From Eubacteriales bacterium (lineage in GTDB: Bacteria > Bacillota > Clostridia > JAQUNY01): 37,423 nucleotides of DNA. Position 1 is the first letter of the stretch. Every line of letters begins with the position of its first letter. Position numbers and translations under genes: made by a program. Shown one piece after another: positions 25,277 to 34,588 of the stretch. The stretch is from assembly GCA_028717405.1 (NCBI GenBank), contig JAQUNY010000001.1, forward strand, positions 1-37,423. Reading direction: 5' to 3'. The notes beneath the pieces are model-generated. The model saw nothing but the letters and a program-made list of their open reading frames with translations, had not been told where the DNA came from and ran no database searches.

Positions 25277-28200
25277 TGCTCTCACCTTCTTCCCCATTTA
25301 TATAGCTTGTGATCATGGCTGAAAGATATCGGGCTTCCGGCTTATTCCATTCAAATCCGAGTTTTTTAAGGTATCTTACTGTTTTAAGTCTCTGCACCCT
25401 GACCGGCAGCCTGTCACCTTTTTCCTTAATATAATCCATTCTCTGTATTACTCCCTTCAGAATATCAGCATAAGAACCATCTTCAGACAATTTTCTGATA
25501 AGCGCATCATATTCCCCTGCATTCATTTTTTTGATTCCGGCCCCCATTTTGCGCATTGCCGCCGCTATGTCTTCCAGTCCCAGTGTGTCGCCTGCGATAT
25601 GATATGTCCTTCCACAGTTACATTTTCTGCATGCGATGAGCCATACTGCCCTGGCACACAAATCTACCGGTGTAAGATCAATTTTACTCTCTGTACCGGA
25701 CCCTGTTGTTCCCGGGCAATATGCGCCCAGTCTGTACATTGCGTATATCATATTCCGAAATGCATTCTGACCTGTATTTATCTGAAAACGTCCGTCCTCA
25801 TACCTTGGCGTAATATTGCCGACTCTGAGAACAGCTGCTTTCAATCCATCCTCCGCCATTTTGTTGAGGATCTTCTCAGCTTCATATTTACTTCTTATAT
25901 ACGGATTACTGATCTCCTGCCCGATATCAAGGCTGTTTTCAGAAAAGACAGGAGCCATGCCTGCCAGCTTGACCGGGTCATAAACTCCCGCAATACCCGT
26001 TGTCGAAATATGGTACAGACACGCTCCGGACGATTGGGCGGCAGCTGCTGCTGTGACAGCGCCTTCAATGTTCGTTTTTGTAAAAGCCTCTTTTCTGCCA
26101 TAATGGCTCACAAGAGCAGCACTGTTTATCACTGCATCGGTACCCTCAACCAATCCCAAATAATCGTTTTCCGGCAGGCCGAATTTTTCCAGAGAAATGT
26201 CACCCTCAACAGCAAATATCCTTTTTCCAAACAATTGATCATATTTATTTCCAAAATAGAATCTGATAATCCCGGCAAGCCTTTTATCCGGGCTCATGTC
26301 ACTGTGATGCCTGATTATACAATACACATCGGCGCCGGATTCTTCTGCGATCACTGCAAGTATGTGTGCTCCCAGAAAGCCTGTTGCTCCTGTGAGAATA
26401 ATTTTTTTCATCTTATCATTGTCTTCATGCATCCCGCCATTTTCTGTGCCGCCTCTGTAATCTTTTTTATTGTCAAAAGCCAGGTAGTGTTTACCGTTAT
26501 AAACGATCTCAGGGTTTTCATTCACTGAGCTGTCTACGGCAGTGTTTCTCTTTCCTGCAATAATTTTTTCAGCCAGCCTCCTGATCGTTTGATATCTGTA
26601 AAAATCCTGCGTATGCAAACCCCAATTATAAGGAAATGCCTTTATCTGTACTTGAAGTATTGCGAGCGAATCACCCCCGCGATCGAAGAAATTATCATCT
26701 ATCCCAATATTTTCTTTCATGTCGAGGACTTCTTTCCATATCGATGCGAGCTGTTCATGAACCTTGTTTTCAGGCGCACTGTAAACGGCTTCACTCTGAC
26801 TTTGAACAGGTACTGTAGAAAGGGCTGTTCTGTCAATTTTACCGCTGGGTGTCAGAGGCATTGAATCAATTTTTCCAAAATACCCCGGTATCATGTACTC
26901 AGGCAGCCTGTCCGAAAGAAATTCTCTCAATTCTGCTATGGATATTTCTTCAGTTGAAATATAAAAAGCGCAAAGGCTTTTTCTTCCCTGCTCATCCTCC
27001 TTAAGGACCACCGCGACTTCCTTTATCCTCTCATGCTCAGAAAGCCTGCTTTCTATTTCACCCGGTTCGATCCTGTACCCACGTATTTTTACCTGGTGGT
27101 CGATCCTCCCCATAAATTCAAGATTGCCGTCCGCACCCCATCTTGCTATATCTCCGGTTCTATACATTATCATCCCCGGAGAAAACCTGTCAGGCAGGAA
27201 TTTCTCCGCAGTAAGCTGCGGCTTACCTAAATATCCCTTCCCGACACATTCACCTGTTATGTAAATCTCGCCCCATACACCGATCGGAGACAATGAGCCG
27301 TTTTTGTTCAAAACGTACACACCTGAATTACAAACCGGTTTGCCTATCGGCGGTACGGAAGGAATGTCTTTCCCAGGGTCAACTGTATACATTGTGGCAA
27401 CATGCGTCTCGGAAGGTCCATAATGATTATGCAGAAAAATCCTTCTTTCCTTAAGGAATTTTTTTAAAGTATTGTTTATTATAAGCTGTTCCCCAGCAAC
27501 AATTATATGCTTCAGCGAAAGAGGCAGCCTTTCAATTACACTTCTGTCAGATGCCATCAGTTTGAGATACGACGGCGGTATAAACAGAACGCTGACTTGT
27601 TCTTTTCCCGCCAGGTCTGTAAGTCTGACAGGATTCCTCTTTATCTCCTCATCTGCTATAACCAGTCTGCCTCCCGCCAGTAAAGTACTGAATATTTCCT
27701 GATAGCAAACATCAAAGCTTATTGTAGTAAACTGAAGGACATTAGCGCGAAAATCAATATTTGAGGAACCATATTCGGTCCGGATCAGATTTATGATGCA
27801 GCGGTGCGGTATAATAACGCCTTTTGGCCTGCCTGTCGAGCCTGATGTATATATAATGTATAATGTGCTTTCAGGATCTGCATCATGAAAAGCCTGGCCG
27901 GCATTTGCATTATATAAGGCATTGCCGGGCATGGACCGATCTCCTGTCTCCCGCACAAAATCCAAATCATCAATCACATTGCAGTCCCCTGAAGCTCTTC
28001 TGATCCTTATTATCCTTCCATTATATCCGGGGGGCACTTCACCCTCTCCGTCCCGGCAGATAAGCAGCGACGCTCCACTGTCATGAAGCATGTAAGCGAT
28101 TCTTTCTTCCGGGTAGTCCGGATCAAGCGGCAGGAACGCAGCTCCGGTTTTTATAATTGCAATAAGACATGCGACAAAGGTCGGCGAACGCTTCATCATA

Positions 28201-31200
28201 ATGCCTGCAACAGTACCTGAAGCAGCACCTTCGGATGCGAATGTCCTGCCAAGTCTTTCAGATAGCCTGTCAAGATCAGAATAGGAAATACTTTCGCCTT
28301 CACAGGTAACGGCGGCTGCATCAGGATACCTGGCGGCGCATTCTGAAAATGCACTGTGAATGGTATTTAACATTTTCAGGCCATTATCATTGCATAAACC
28401 GAGGTTATTCAACTCGTTGGTAAGGTTTTTCTTTTCTTTTCCTGATAATATATCAATATCAGAAATATGTGTTTCAGGTTTTTTAAGAACTTCCTTTATG
28501 ATATTGATATAATGTGAAGCCATTCTCTCAATTGTTTCTTTATCAAAAAGGTCAGAACTGTATTCAAGATTGAATATAATTCCTTCTTCCTTCTCTGTTG
28601 CCTCAAGAAGCATGTCGAATTTACTTGTTTCATTAAAAGCCTTGTAAGGAGTGAGCCTCAGTTTTCCGCTTCCTGCAGGTTCTCTGACCACGTAGCTGGC
28701 ATTTTCGTTTTTCTGCAATACAAACATCACATCAAAAATCGGATTTCTGCTTGGATCTCTCCTGACCTTAAGCTTGACGACAAGCTCATCAAACTGGCAA
28801 TCCTGGTTTTCAAAGGCTTTCAAAGAATTATCTCTGACAGAATGCAGAAAATCAGAAAAGCTCATTCCCCCGGCAGGAAAATTTCTCATAACAAGAGTAT
28901 TGGCGAACATGCCAATTATACCATTGGTATCGGCATGCCTGCGCCCGGTGACCGGTGTGCCGACGAGGATATCCTCCTGTCCGCTGTAGAACGCAAGCAA
29001 TACATTGTATGCAGCCAGAAGAAACATATACAGTGTAGCCGAGTGCTCAGATGCAATTTTTTTCATACAGGCAGTAAGGCTTTCATCTGCATAAAAGCTG
29101 TAAGTACTCCCCCTGTAAGTCTTTATTGATGGCCTTGGCCTGTCTGCAGGTATCATCAGCACAGGGATCTCATCCGACAGAAGCTCAAGCCAATATTCTT
29201 CCTGCTTCTTCAGATATCCTGATTCAAAAAGCCTGTTTTGCCACTCGGCAAAGTCTTTATATTGCGCTTTGACACGGCTGAGATCCGCTCCTTCATAAGT
29301 CTGTACAAGCTCGCTCATAATAATTCCGGCAGACACTCCGTCCGAAATGATATGGTGCATATCAATAAAAAGATAGTGTTTATCCAAAGGCAGAGTTATA
29401 AGCACCGCCCTGAAGAGAGGGGCTTTATCAAGCCTGAATGGTTTCGAAAATGATGCTGCCGCAATTCTTGCGAACAACTTGGGCTCATCAGCATGCTTAA
29501 GGACACCGGTCGGCAGGGATTCCCATAAAACCTCCTCATAGTCAGCGTCAACTTTGTCTGTGATGATCTGCACCGGCCCGCTGTCAGTGTTCCTGAAGCA
29601 GGTTCTCAGCGCTTCATGCCTCTTGATAAGTTTTTCTATGGATTTTCTTAATCTCTGTTTATCAAGATTTCCTTCTATCTGCAATATTCCCGAAGTATTA
29701 TATGCAGTACCGGTATCTTGCTGTTCAGTTAAAAGATAGAGCCTTCTCTGAGCCGCGGAAAGTTTATAGGATTCCTTTACAGGAACCGGAGTTATCGGCT
29801 CAAAGATATTTCTGGCGGTTTTTTCAATCATTAATGCAAGCTTCTCAACAGTCGGGTTGTTATACACATCTGTAGTTGATATCTCAACATTAAAGACTTT
29901 ATGTACCATGGATACCAGATATACAACACTCAGCGAATCTCCTCCGGATTCAAAGAGGTCGTCGTCAATACCGGCTTCACTTATACGCAACATGCTCTTC
30001 CATATGTCGGACAGCAGGATTTCTGTATTTGTTGAGGGCGGGCGGTAAGGCTTAGTATCTGTTCTGATGTAAACAGGCTTGGGAAGCATCGTTTTGTCAG
30101 TTTTTCCGCTTGCATTCACCGGCATGCTGCTTATCTGAGTAAAATATGACGGTATCATATAATCCGGAAGGAACCTTGATAAAAACGATCTCAGATAAGC
30201 ATTGTCAAGCTGTCTTTCTGCAGTATAGTAGGCACACAGTGTCTTCTTCCCTTCGCTGTCCTCCATGTCTGTGACAAAAACAGACTGCATATGTTCAAGC
30301 TGCATGAGCCTGCTTTCTACCTCACCGGTCTCTATCCTGTACCCTCTGATTTTGATCTGTCGATCTGCCCTTCCCGAAAATCTGATTTCACCGTTTGAAG
30401 TCCATTTCCCCAAATCGCCTGTGCGGTATATCCTCCCTTTGCTTCTGAAAGGATCTTTCAGGAAATTATTTCCCGGATGAATACCGCTGTTAATATATCC
30501 TATAGCCGGAGCTTCTCCTCCTATATAAATCTCGCCCTCTACTCCCGGCGGTACAGGCTTCATATTATTGTCAAGAATATAAATAAAAATATTTGCTGAA
30601 GGTTTCCCGAGAGAAATATCCCAGGCATTTACAATTTCCTTGAGTGTAGCTCCTATAGTGGCTTCAGTCGGGCCATATGCGTTATAAATTTTTGCTCTTG
30701 TCATCCGCCTTACTTTGTCCAGAAATCCAGGCCCGAAATCCTCTCCGCCTATCACAATTTCCTTTAAAATGCCAAGACATTCAGAGCTTTTTTTGTCGCT
30801 TATAAACATTCCCAGCCTTGAGGGTGTGATATAAAGCTTGTCAACCCCATATCTGAGTATAAGCTCCGAGAGCTTCCAGGGTACTTTTTGGGCCTCGTCA
30901 TCCGCAATTATGACGGTCAGGCCTTTCAGAAGGGAAGGTATCAGTTCGAAAATAAAAACATCAAATGAAATTGAAGTTATGGATAGAATCTTTGCGCCTT
31001 TTTTAAACAGGAGGCGTTCCGCTATTCCATGCGAAAAATTCACAAGTGACCTGTGGCTTACCACAACTCCCTTCGGAGTGCCTGTCGACCCCGAGGTAAA
31101 GAGGACATAAGCCGGATCTTCAGCTTTGTGCTTTTTCTCCAATAAATGCAGGGGAATCAGGCCTGTTTTTTCCAGGCCTTCAGTTTCAACTATTTTATGT

Positions 31201-32945
31201 ATGCCTGGATCATAATACCCGCTGTTTTTAATACTGTTTCCCAGCCCTGCCTGAGCTGCAATTATCCTTGTCCCGCTCTCCCTGACCATTAATCCTGCCC
31301 TGGCATCAGGATAGCCTGGGTCAACAGGGAGAAATGAGCACCCCGCCTTGAGCACTCCCAGTATGATTACTGCCAGATCAACAGATCTTCCTGCTATGAT
31401 ACCTGCTGTTTCGCCCTTCCTGAGGCCGTTTTCCAAAAGCCGTTCCGCAAATAGTGAGGCTTTTATATCCAGCTCTCCATATGTCAGTGCGGCATCTTCC
31501 GAAATAACTGCAATCGCGTCAGGTGTCCTTGCCGCCTGTTCTTCAAAAAGACAGTCCACAGTTTTGTCAAGCCTGTATTTTTTCACAGTATTGTTGAAGT
31601 CAATGAGCACTGCATTTATTTCCTCATCACTCATTACCCTGAGTTCTGAAGCTTTTTTCCCGGGATCAGCAACGATATCTTCAAGTATAAATACGAGACG
31701 CCTGTGGATACCGTTTATGTCATCTTCAGTGAAAAGTCCCTTCATGCAGTCGTAATCGATCTCAATACTGCCGTCATTGTCTCTCTCATTCACATGTATA
31801 CAAAGCGGATCAGTCTGATTTCCATTGAAAAGCCACTCAGCCTCATATTCGCCGATCCTTTCAAACAGGTTAAGCCTGGCATTCTGGTATGACAGGACTA
31901 TTTCATATAAATTATGTGAAAACCTCTGTTTTTCTCTCAGCTCTCTGAGAAGTTTTTCATAAGGATACTGGTGGTGCCTTAGTATCCTCATCCAATCAGC
32001 TGCAAAGCCCCTGGCCAGCGATGTGAAATCCTTTTCACCATCGAAATTTATTCTGAATGGTATTGTACTTACAAACATACCGGAAACGTTTTTCTCTTTC
32101 CTGTTTATCCTGTTGAGCACAGGAGTCCCTATCACAAAATCACGGCTCCCATGGATCCTGCTTATATAGACTGAAACCGCTGCAAGGAACAGGATAAAAG
32201 GCGAAATGCCGTTGGACGAGCAGTATTCACCAAGTGAGCCTGCAAGAACAGGATCAAGCCTGTATGTCCTTCTTGTAGATTCAGTCCCTGTAAGATGAGA
32301 ATGCCTGTTTTCCTTCAGCACAGGTTCCGGTATTTTTTCAAAGCTTTTGATCCAGAAATCTCTGTCCGCAACGGGTCTTTCAGATGACAGATAATCGTTT
32401 TCGCGTTTTATAAATACATCATAGCCCGGAAACTCTTCTTCCGGGATCTCTTCTCCCGTTTTAAGACATGTGTAATACCTGACAACCCGGTTTGTAAGCG
32501 ACACCATAGTCCATGCATCACATATGAAATGATGCAGTTTAATATAAAATCCTCCGCCTGAGCCGGCGGTCCTGAAAACAGCAAAATAGTGAAGGCACGA
32601 ATCCGCAAGTACAAAGGGAGTCGCGGTCATTTGCCCTTGCCATCTTTCAAGCTCCTCCCCGTCATTTCTGCTAAAATCAAAATATTCTGTTTTTGCCGGA
32701 AGCCCATTGTAAAAATACTGATGAGGCTCTGTATCAGGATCGGATATCCTGATTGAAAGAGACCTGTCTCTCCGGAGGATAACGGCGATTGCTTCCATGA
32801 GCAATTCACAGTCACAATCATTTTTAATTTTAATTATAGCGGCGATGTTTCCGATCGATGTTCCCGAATAAAGCTTCTCGAGGTACCATATTCCCTTCTG
32901 CGGCTGAGTCAAAGGATATCTGCCAGAATTACCCGCCATTTGCAT
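25269..32945 (-). CDS. Dimodular nonribosomal peptide synthetase with terminal reductase, C-A-T-C-A-T-R
   Basis: 2558 residues. C1 (9-450) has the active motif HHFICDA (138-144) and begins YPLTQPQKGIWYLEKLY, much like surfactin-type starter C domains that attach a fatty acyl group. A1 (463-960) reads specificity residues D662 V663 F666 Y705 V731 G733 A756 I764 G765 K948. T1 has GGDS, Ser1004. C2 (1058-1500) has HHIISDG. A2 (1528-2045) reads D1745 V1746 Q1749 F1788 I1815 A1817 H1841 V1849 A1850 K2036, close to the proline code DVQLIAHVVK. T2 has GGDS, Ser2093. R (2180-2550) has TGATGFLG and YIRSK and should release an aldehyde with NADPH. A 45-residue polar linker precedes R. No epimerase or methylase is present. 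Inferred product: N-acyl-Xaa-prolinal. AGGGGG overlaps the first ATG, so the second ATG (32939) may be the true start. Confidence 0.95.
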   Translation of the reverse strand: MQMAGNSGRYPLTQPQKGIWYLEKLYSGTSIGNIAAIIKIKNDCDCELLMEAIAVILRRDRSLSIRISDPDTEPHQYFYNGLPAKTEYFDFSRNDGEELERWQGQMTATPFVLADSCLHYFAVFRTAGSGGGFYIKLHHFICDAWTMVSLTNRVVRYYTCLKTGEEIPEEEFPGYDVFIKRENDYLSSERPVADRDFWIKSFEKIPEPVLKENRHSHLTGTESTRRTYRLDPVLAGSLGEYCSSNGISPFILFLAAVSVYISRIHGSRDFVIGTPVLNRINRKEKNVSGMFVSTIPFRINFDGEKDFTSLARGFAADWMRILRHHQYPYEKLLRELREKQRFSHNLYEIVLSYQNARLNLFERIGEYEAEWLFNGNQTDPLCIHVNERDNDGSIEIDYDCMKGLFTEDDINGIHRRLVFILEDIVADPGKKASELRVMSDEEINAVLIDFNNTVKKYRLDKTVDCLFEEQAARTPDAIAVISEDAALTYGELDIKASLFAERLLENGLRKGETAGIIAGRSVDLAVIILGVLKAGCSFLPVDPGYPDARAGLMVRESGTRIIAAQAGLGNSIKNSGYYDPGIHKIVETEGLEKTGLIPLHLLEKKHKAEDPAYVLFTSGSTGTPKGVVVSHRSLVNFSHGIAERLLFKKGAKILSITSISFDVFIFELIPSLLKGLTVIIADDEAQKVPWKLSELILRYGVDKLYITPSRLGMFISDKKSSECLGILKEIVIGGEDFGPGFLDKVRRMTRAKIYNAYGPTEATIGATLKEIVNAWDISLGKPSANIFIYILDNNMKPVPPGVEGEIYIGGEAPAIGYINSGIHPGNNFLKDPFRSKGRIYRTGDLGKWTSNGEIRFSGRADRQIKIRGYRIETGEVESRLMQLEHMQSVFVTDMEDSEGKKTLCAYYTAERQLDNAYLRSFLSRFLPDYMIPSYFTQISSMPVNASGKTDKTMLPKPVYIRTDTKPYRPPSTNTEILLSDIWKSMLRISEAGIDDDLFESGGDSLSVVYLVSMVHKVFNVEISTTDVYNNPTVEKLALMIEKTARNIFEPITPVPVKESYKLSAAQRRLYLLTEQQDTGTAYNTSGILQIEGNLDKQRLRKSIEKLIKRHEALRTCFRNTDSGPVQIITDKVDADYEEVLWESLPTGVLKHADEPKLFARIAAASFSKPFRLDKAPLFRAVLITLPLDKHYLFIDMHHIISDGVSAGIIMSELVQTYEGADLSRVKAQYKDFAEWQNRLFESGYLKKQEEYWLELLSDEIPVLMIPADRPRPSIKTYRGSTYSFYADESLTACMKKIASEHSATLYMFLLAAYNVLLAFYSGQEDILVGTPVTGRRHADTNGIIGMFANTLVMRNFPAGGMSFSDFLHSVRDNSLKAFENQDCQFDELVVKLKVRRDPSRNPIFDVMFVLQKNENASYVVREPAGSGKLRLTPYKAFNETSKFDMLLEATEKEEGIIFNLEYSSDLFDKETIERMASHYINIIKEVLKKPETHISDIDILSGKEKKNLTNELNNLGLCNDNGLKMLNTIHSAFSECAARYPDAAAVTCEGESISYSDLDRLSERLGRTFASEGAASGTVAGIMMKRSPTFVACLIAIIKTGAAFLPLDPDYPEERIAYMLHDSGASLLICRDGEGEVPPGYNGRIIRIRRASGDCNVIDDLDFVRETGDRSMPGNALYNANAGQAFHDADPESTLYIIYTSGSTGRPKGVIIPHRCIINLIRTEYGSSNIDFRANVLQFTTISFDVCYQEIFSTLLAGGRLVIADEEIKRNPVRLTDLAGKEQVSVLFIPPSYLKLMASDRSVIERLPLSLKHIIVAGEQLIINNTLKKFLKERRIFLHNHYGPSETHVATMYTVDPGKDIPSVPPIGKPVCNSGVYVLNKNGSLSPIGVWGEIYITGECVGKGYLGKPQLTAEKFLPDRFSPGMIMYRTGDIARWGADGNLEFMGRIDHQVKIRGYRIEPGEIESRLSEHERIKEVAVVLKEDEQGRKSLCAFYISTEEISIAELREFLSDRLPEYMIPGYFGKIDSMPLTPSGKIDRTALSTVPVQSQSEAVYSAPENKVHEQLASIWKEVLDMKENIGIDDNFFDRGGDSLAILQVQIKAFPYNWGLHTQDFYRYQTIRRLAEKIIAGKRNTAVDSSVNENPEIVYNGKHYLAFDNKKDYRGGTENGGMHEDNDKMKKIILTGATGFLGAHILAVIAEESGADVYCIIRHHSDMSPDKRLAGIIRFYFGNKYDQLFGKRIFAVEGDISLEKFGLPENDYLGLVEGTDAVINSAALVSHYGRKEAFTKTNIEGAVTAAAAAQSSGACLYHISTTGIAGVYDPVKLAGMAPVFSENSLDIGQEISNPYIRSKYEAEKILNKMAEDGLKAAVLRVGNITPRYEDGRFQINTGQNAFRNMIYAMYRLGAYCPGTTGSGTESKIDLTPVDLCARAVWLIACRKCNCGRTYHIAGDTLGLEDIAAAMRKMGAGIKKMNAGEYDALIRKLSEDGSYADILKGVIQRMDYIKEKGDRLPVRVQRLKTVRYLKKLGFEWNKPEARYLSAMITSYINGEEGESND

Positions 32946-32989
32946 CCCCCTGAAAATTGTTGTACTTTCTTTTTAAACCCTTTCGATAC

Positions 32990-33018
32990 ATTTTATCATA
33001 ATATTTCCTTTTAGTTAA
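32990..33018 (-). promoter_or_regulatory. Candidate promoter of the NRPS operon
   Basis: On the minus strand TTAACT (33013-33018), a 17-base spacer and TAAAAT (32990-32995) form a moderate promoter preceded by an A-rich tract. It lies in the 138-base gap after phoU. No strong terminator is visible after phoU, so read-through from the pst operon is also possible. Confidence 0.5.
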
Positions 33019-33083
33019 CATATTTATTTATTTTTTTTGAAAAATTTAGTAATTTGAGGATGCGCTCTGAAAGTACTGTTCGA

Positions 33084-33806
33084 TCAGCTTTCGTGTTCTG
33101 TTAAGTTACCGTTTGTAGCTTGAAATTTCAGATGCTCCTGCGCCATACGCTCTTCGATTTCCTGGTTTTTATGCACGCCGGTCATTGAAAATTCGACCCA
33201 TTCAGCAATATTTGTAGCATGGTCGCCTATCCGTTCAAGGTATTTGGCTATCATCAGAAGGTCCATTGCCTGCCCCCCGTTATCAGCGTCATCATGTATC
33301 ATTTTTATCAGGTCGTTCTTAACTGTTAAGAATAGCCTATCAACAATATCATCCGCTTTGATGATTTCCCTGGCAAGCTCAAGATCCTTTTTAACATAGG
33401 CGCTGATACTTCCCTTTACCATCTTCACCGCCTCGCGAGCCATCTCCGGGATGGTTTCCAGCTTTTTTATGTAAATGCAATCCGACAGATATCCTGCTAT
33501 TTCAGATATATCCGCCGCCTGATCTCCTATTCTTTCCATATCCGTTATCATCTTCAACGCAGCTGAAATAAGGCGCAGATCCCTGGCAACCGGTTGCTGC
33601 TGCAAAAGCAGTTTCAGGCAGAGGGCTTCGATGTCCTGCTCCTTTCTGTCAATGACCATGTCAAATTCTATTACCTTGTTTGCCTTTGCAGCATCCTGTT
33701 CGATCAGCGCTTCCACCGCTCCCGTTATGGAATTTTCCACCAGTGTGCCCATCTGGATAAGCTCATCATTAAGCTGTTCAAGCTGTGAGTCAAACCGGCT
33801 CCTCAT
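33084..33806 (-). CDS. phoU: Phosphate transport regulator PhoU
   Basis: The 240-residue all-helical protein has the two PhoU repeats, each with an acidic metal-binding patch (EFDMVIDRKEQDIE near residue 48 and KADDIVDRLF near 150) and the signatures DLRLISAALKMITDMERIGD and MIAKYLERIGDHATNIAEW. PhoU links the Pst transporter to the phosphate-sensing kinase and keeps the Pho response off when phosphate is plentiful. Its ATG shares one base with the pstB stop (TAATG), and GGAGG lies 8 bases upstream. It is the last gene of the pst operon; the NRPS follows 138 bases on. Confidence 0.96.
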   Translation of the reverse strand: MRSRFDSQLEQLNDELIQMGTLVENSITGAVEALIEQDAAKANKVIEFDMVIDRKEQDIEALCLKLLLQQQPVARDLRLISAALKMITDMERIGDQAADISEIAGYLSDCIYIKKLETIPEMAREAVKMVKGSISAYVKKDLELAREIIKADDIVDRLFLTVKNDLIKMIHDDADNGGQAMDLLMIAKYLERIGDHATNIAEWVEFSMTGVHKNQEIEERMAQEHLKFQATNGNLTEHES

Positions 33807-34588
33807 TATCCAAACCTCCCTGTTATGTAATCCTCTGTCCTCTTGTCTTCCGGAACAGAAAACAATTTTTCAGTTTCTCCCGCTTCAATTATTTCGCCAA
33901 GAAGAAAAAACGCCGTTTTGTCAGATATCCTCGCAGCCTGCTGCATATTGTGAGTAACAATAACAATGGTGTATTCCTTTTTTAATTCAAGGATAAGATC
34001 CTCTATTTTAGAAGTCGAAATAGGATCCAGCGCACTTGTTGGTTCATCCATGAGCAATATCTCGGGTTTTACAGCCAGTGCCCTGGCTATACAAAGCCTC
34101 TGTTGCTGGCCGCCTGAGAGGCTTAGCGCATTTCGGCGCAGACGGTCGCTGACTTCATCCCATATAGCTGCGCTCCGAAGAGACAACTCTACAATTTCAT
34201 CCAGCCTGACCCTGGATCTGATGCCATGTGTTCTCGGTCCATATGCTACATTATCATAAATACTCATCGGAAAAGGATTTGGTTTCTGAAAAACCATGCC
34301 TACACGCTGCCTCAGTATGTTCACATCAATATGTCCATGTATGTTTTCACCGTCTATTATTATTTTTCCCTCTGTCCTGCAGCCCTCGATCAGGTCGTTC
34401 ATTCTGTTTACAGCCCTAAGCAGGGTCGATTTGCCGCAGCCTGAAGGGCCTATAAATGCACTTATTTCGTTAGCCTTAAGCCCAATACTGACATTCTTTA
34501 TAGCTCTGAATTCTTTATAATATACATTAACATTTTCGATTATGATTTTATTAGTCTTATCAATATCATCAATATATGGATTTTTCAT
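33806..34588 (-). CDS. pstB: Phosphate ABC transporter ATP-binding protein PstB
   Basis: The 260-residue ABC ATPase has Walker A GPSGCGKST near residue 52, the Q-loop in VGMVFQKPNPFPMSIYDNV (the PNPFP run is typical of PstB), signature LSGGQQQR, Walker B LLMDEPTSALDP, and the switch His in VTHNMQQA. It drives phosphate import through PstC and PstA on the inner side of the membrane. The ATG overlaps the pstA stop by 4 bases. Confidence 0.97.
   Translation of the reverse strand: MKNPYIDDIDKTNKIIIENVNVYYKEFRAIKNVSIGLKANEISAFIGPSGCGKSTLLRAVNRMNDLIEGCRTEGKIIIDGENIHGHIDVNILRQRVGMVFQKPNPFPMSIYDNVAYGPRTHGIRSRVRLDEIVELSLRSAAIWDEVSDRLRRNALSLSGGQQQRLCIARALAVKPEILLMDEPTSALDPISTSKIEDLILELKKEYTIVIVTHNMQQAARISDKTAFFLLGEIIEAGETEKLFSVPEDKRTEDYITGRFG

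Noticed and set aside
25599..26528. 309-codon open frame on the plus strand opposite the NRPS reductase
   Set aside because: It lies wholly inside the NRPS, has no ribosome site, and its translation shows no domain pattern; it is a shadow of the minus-strand gene.
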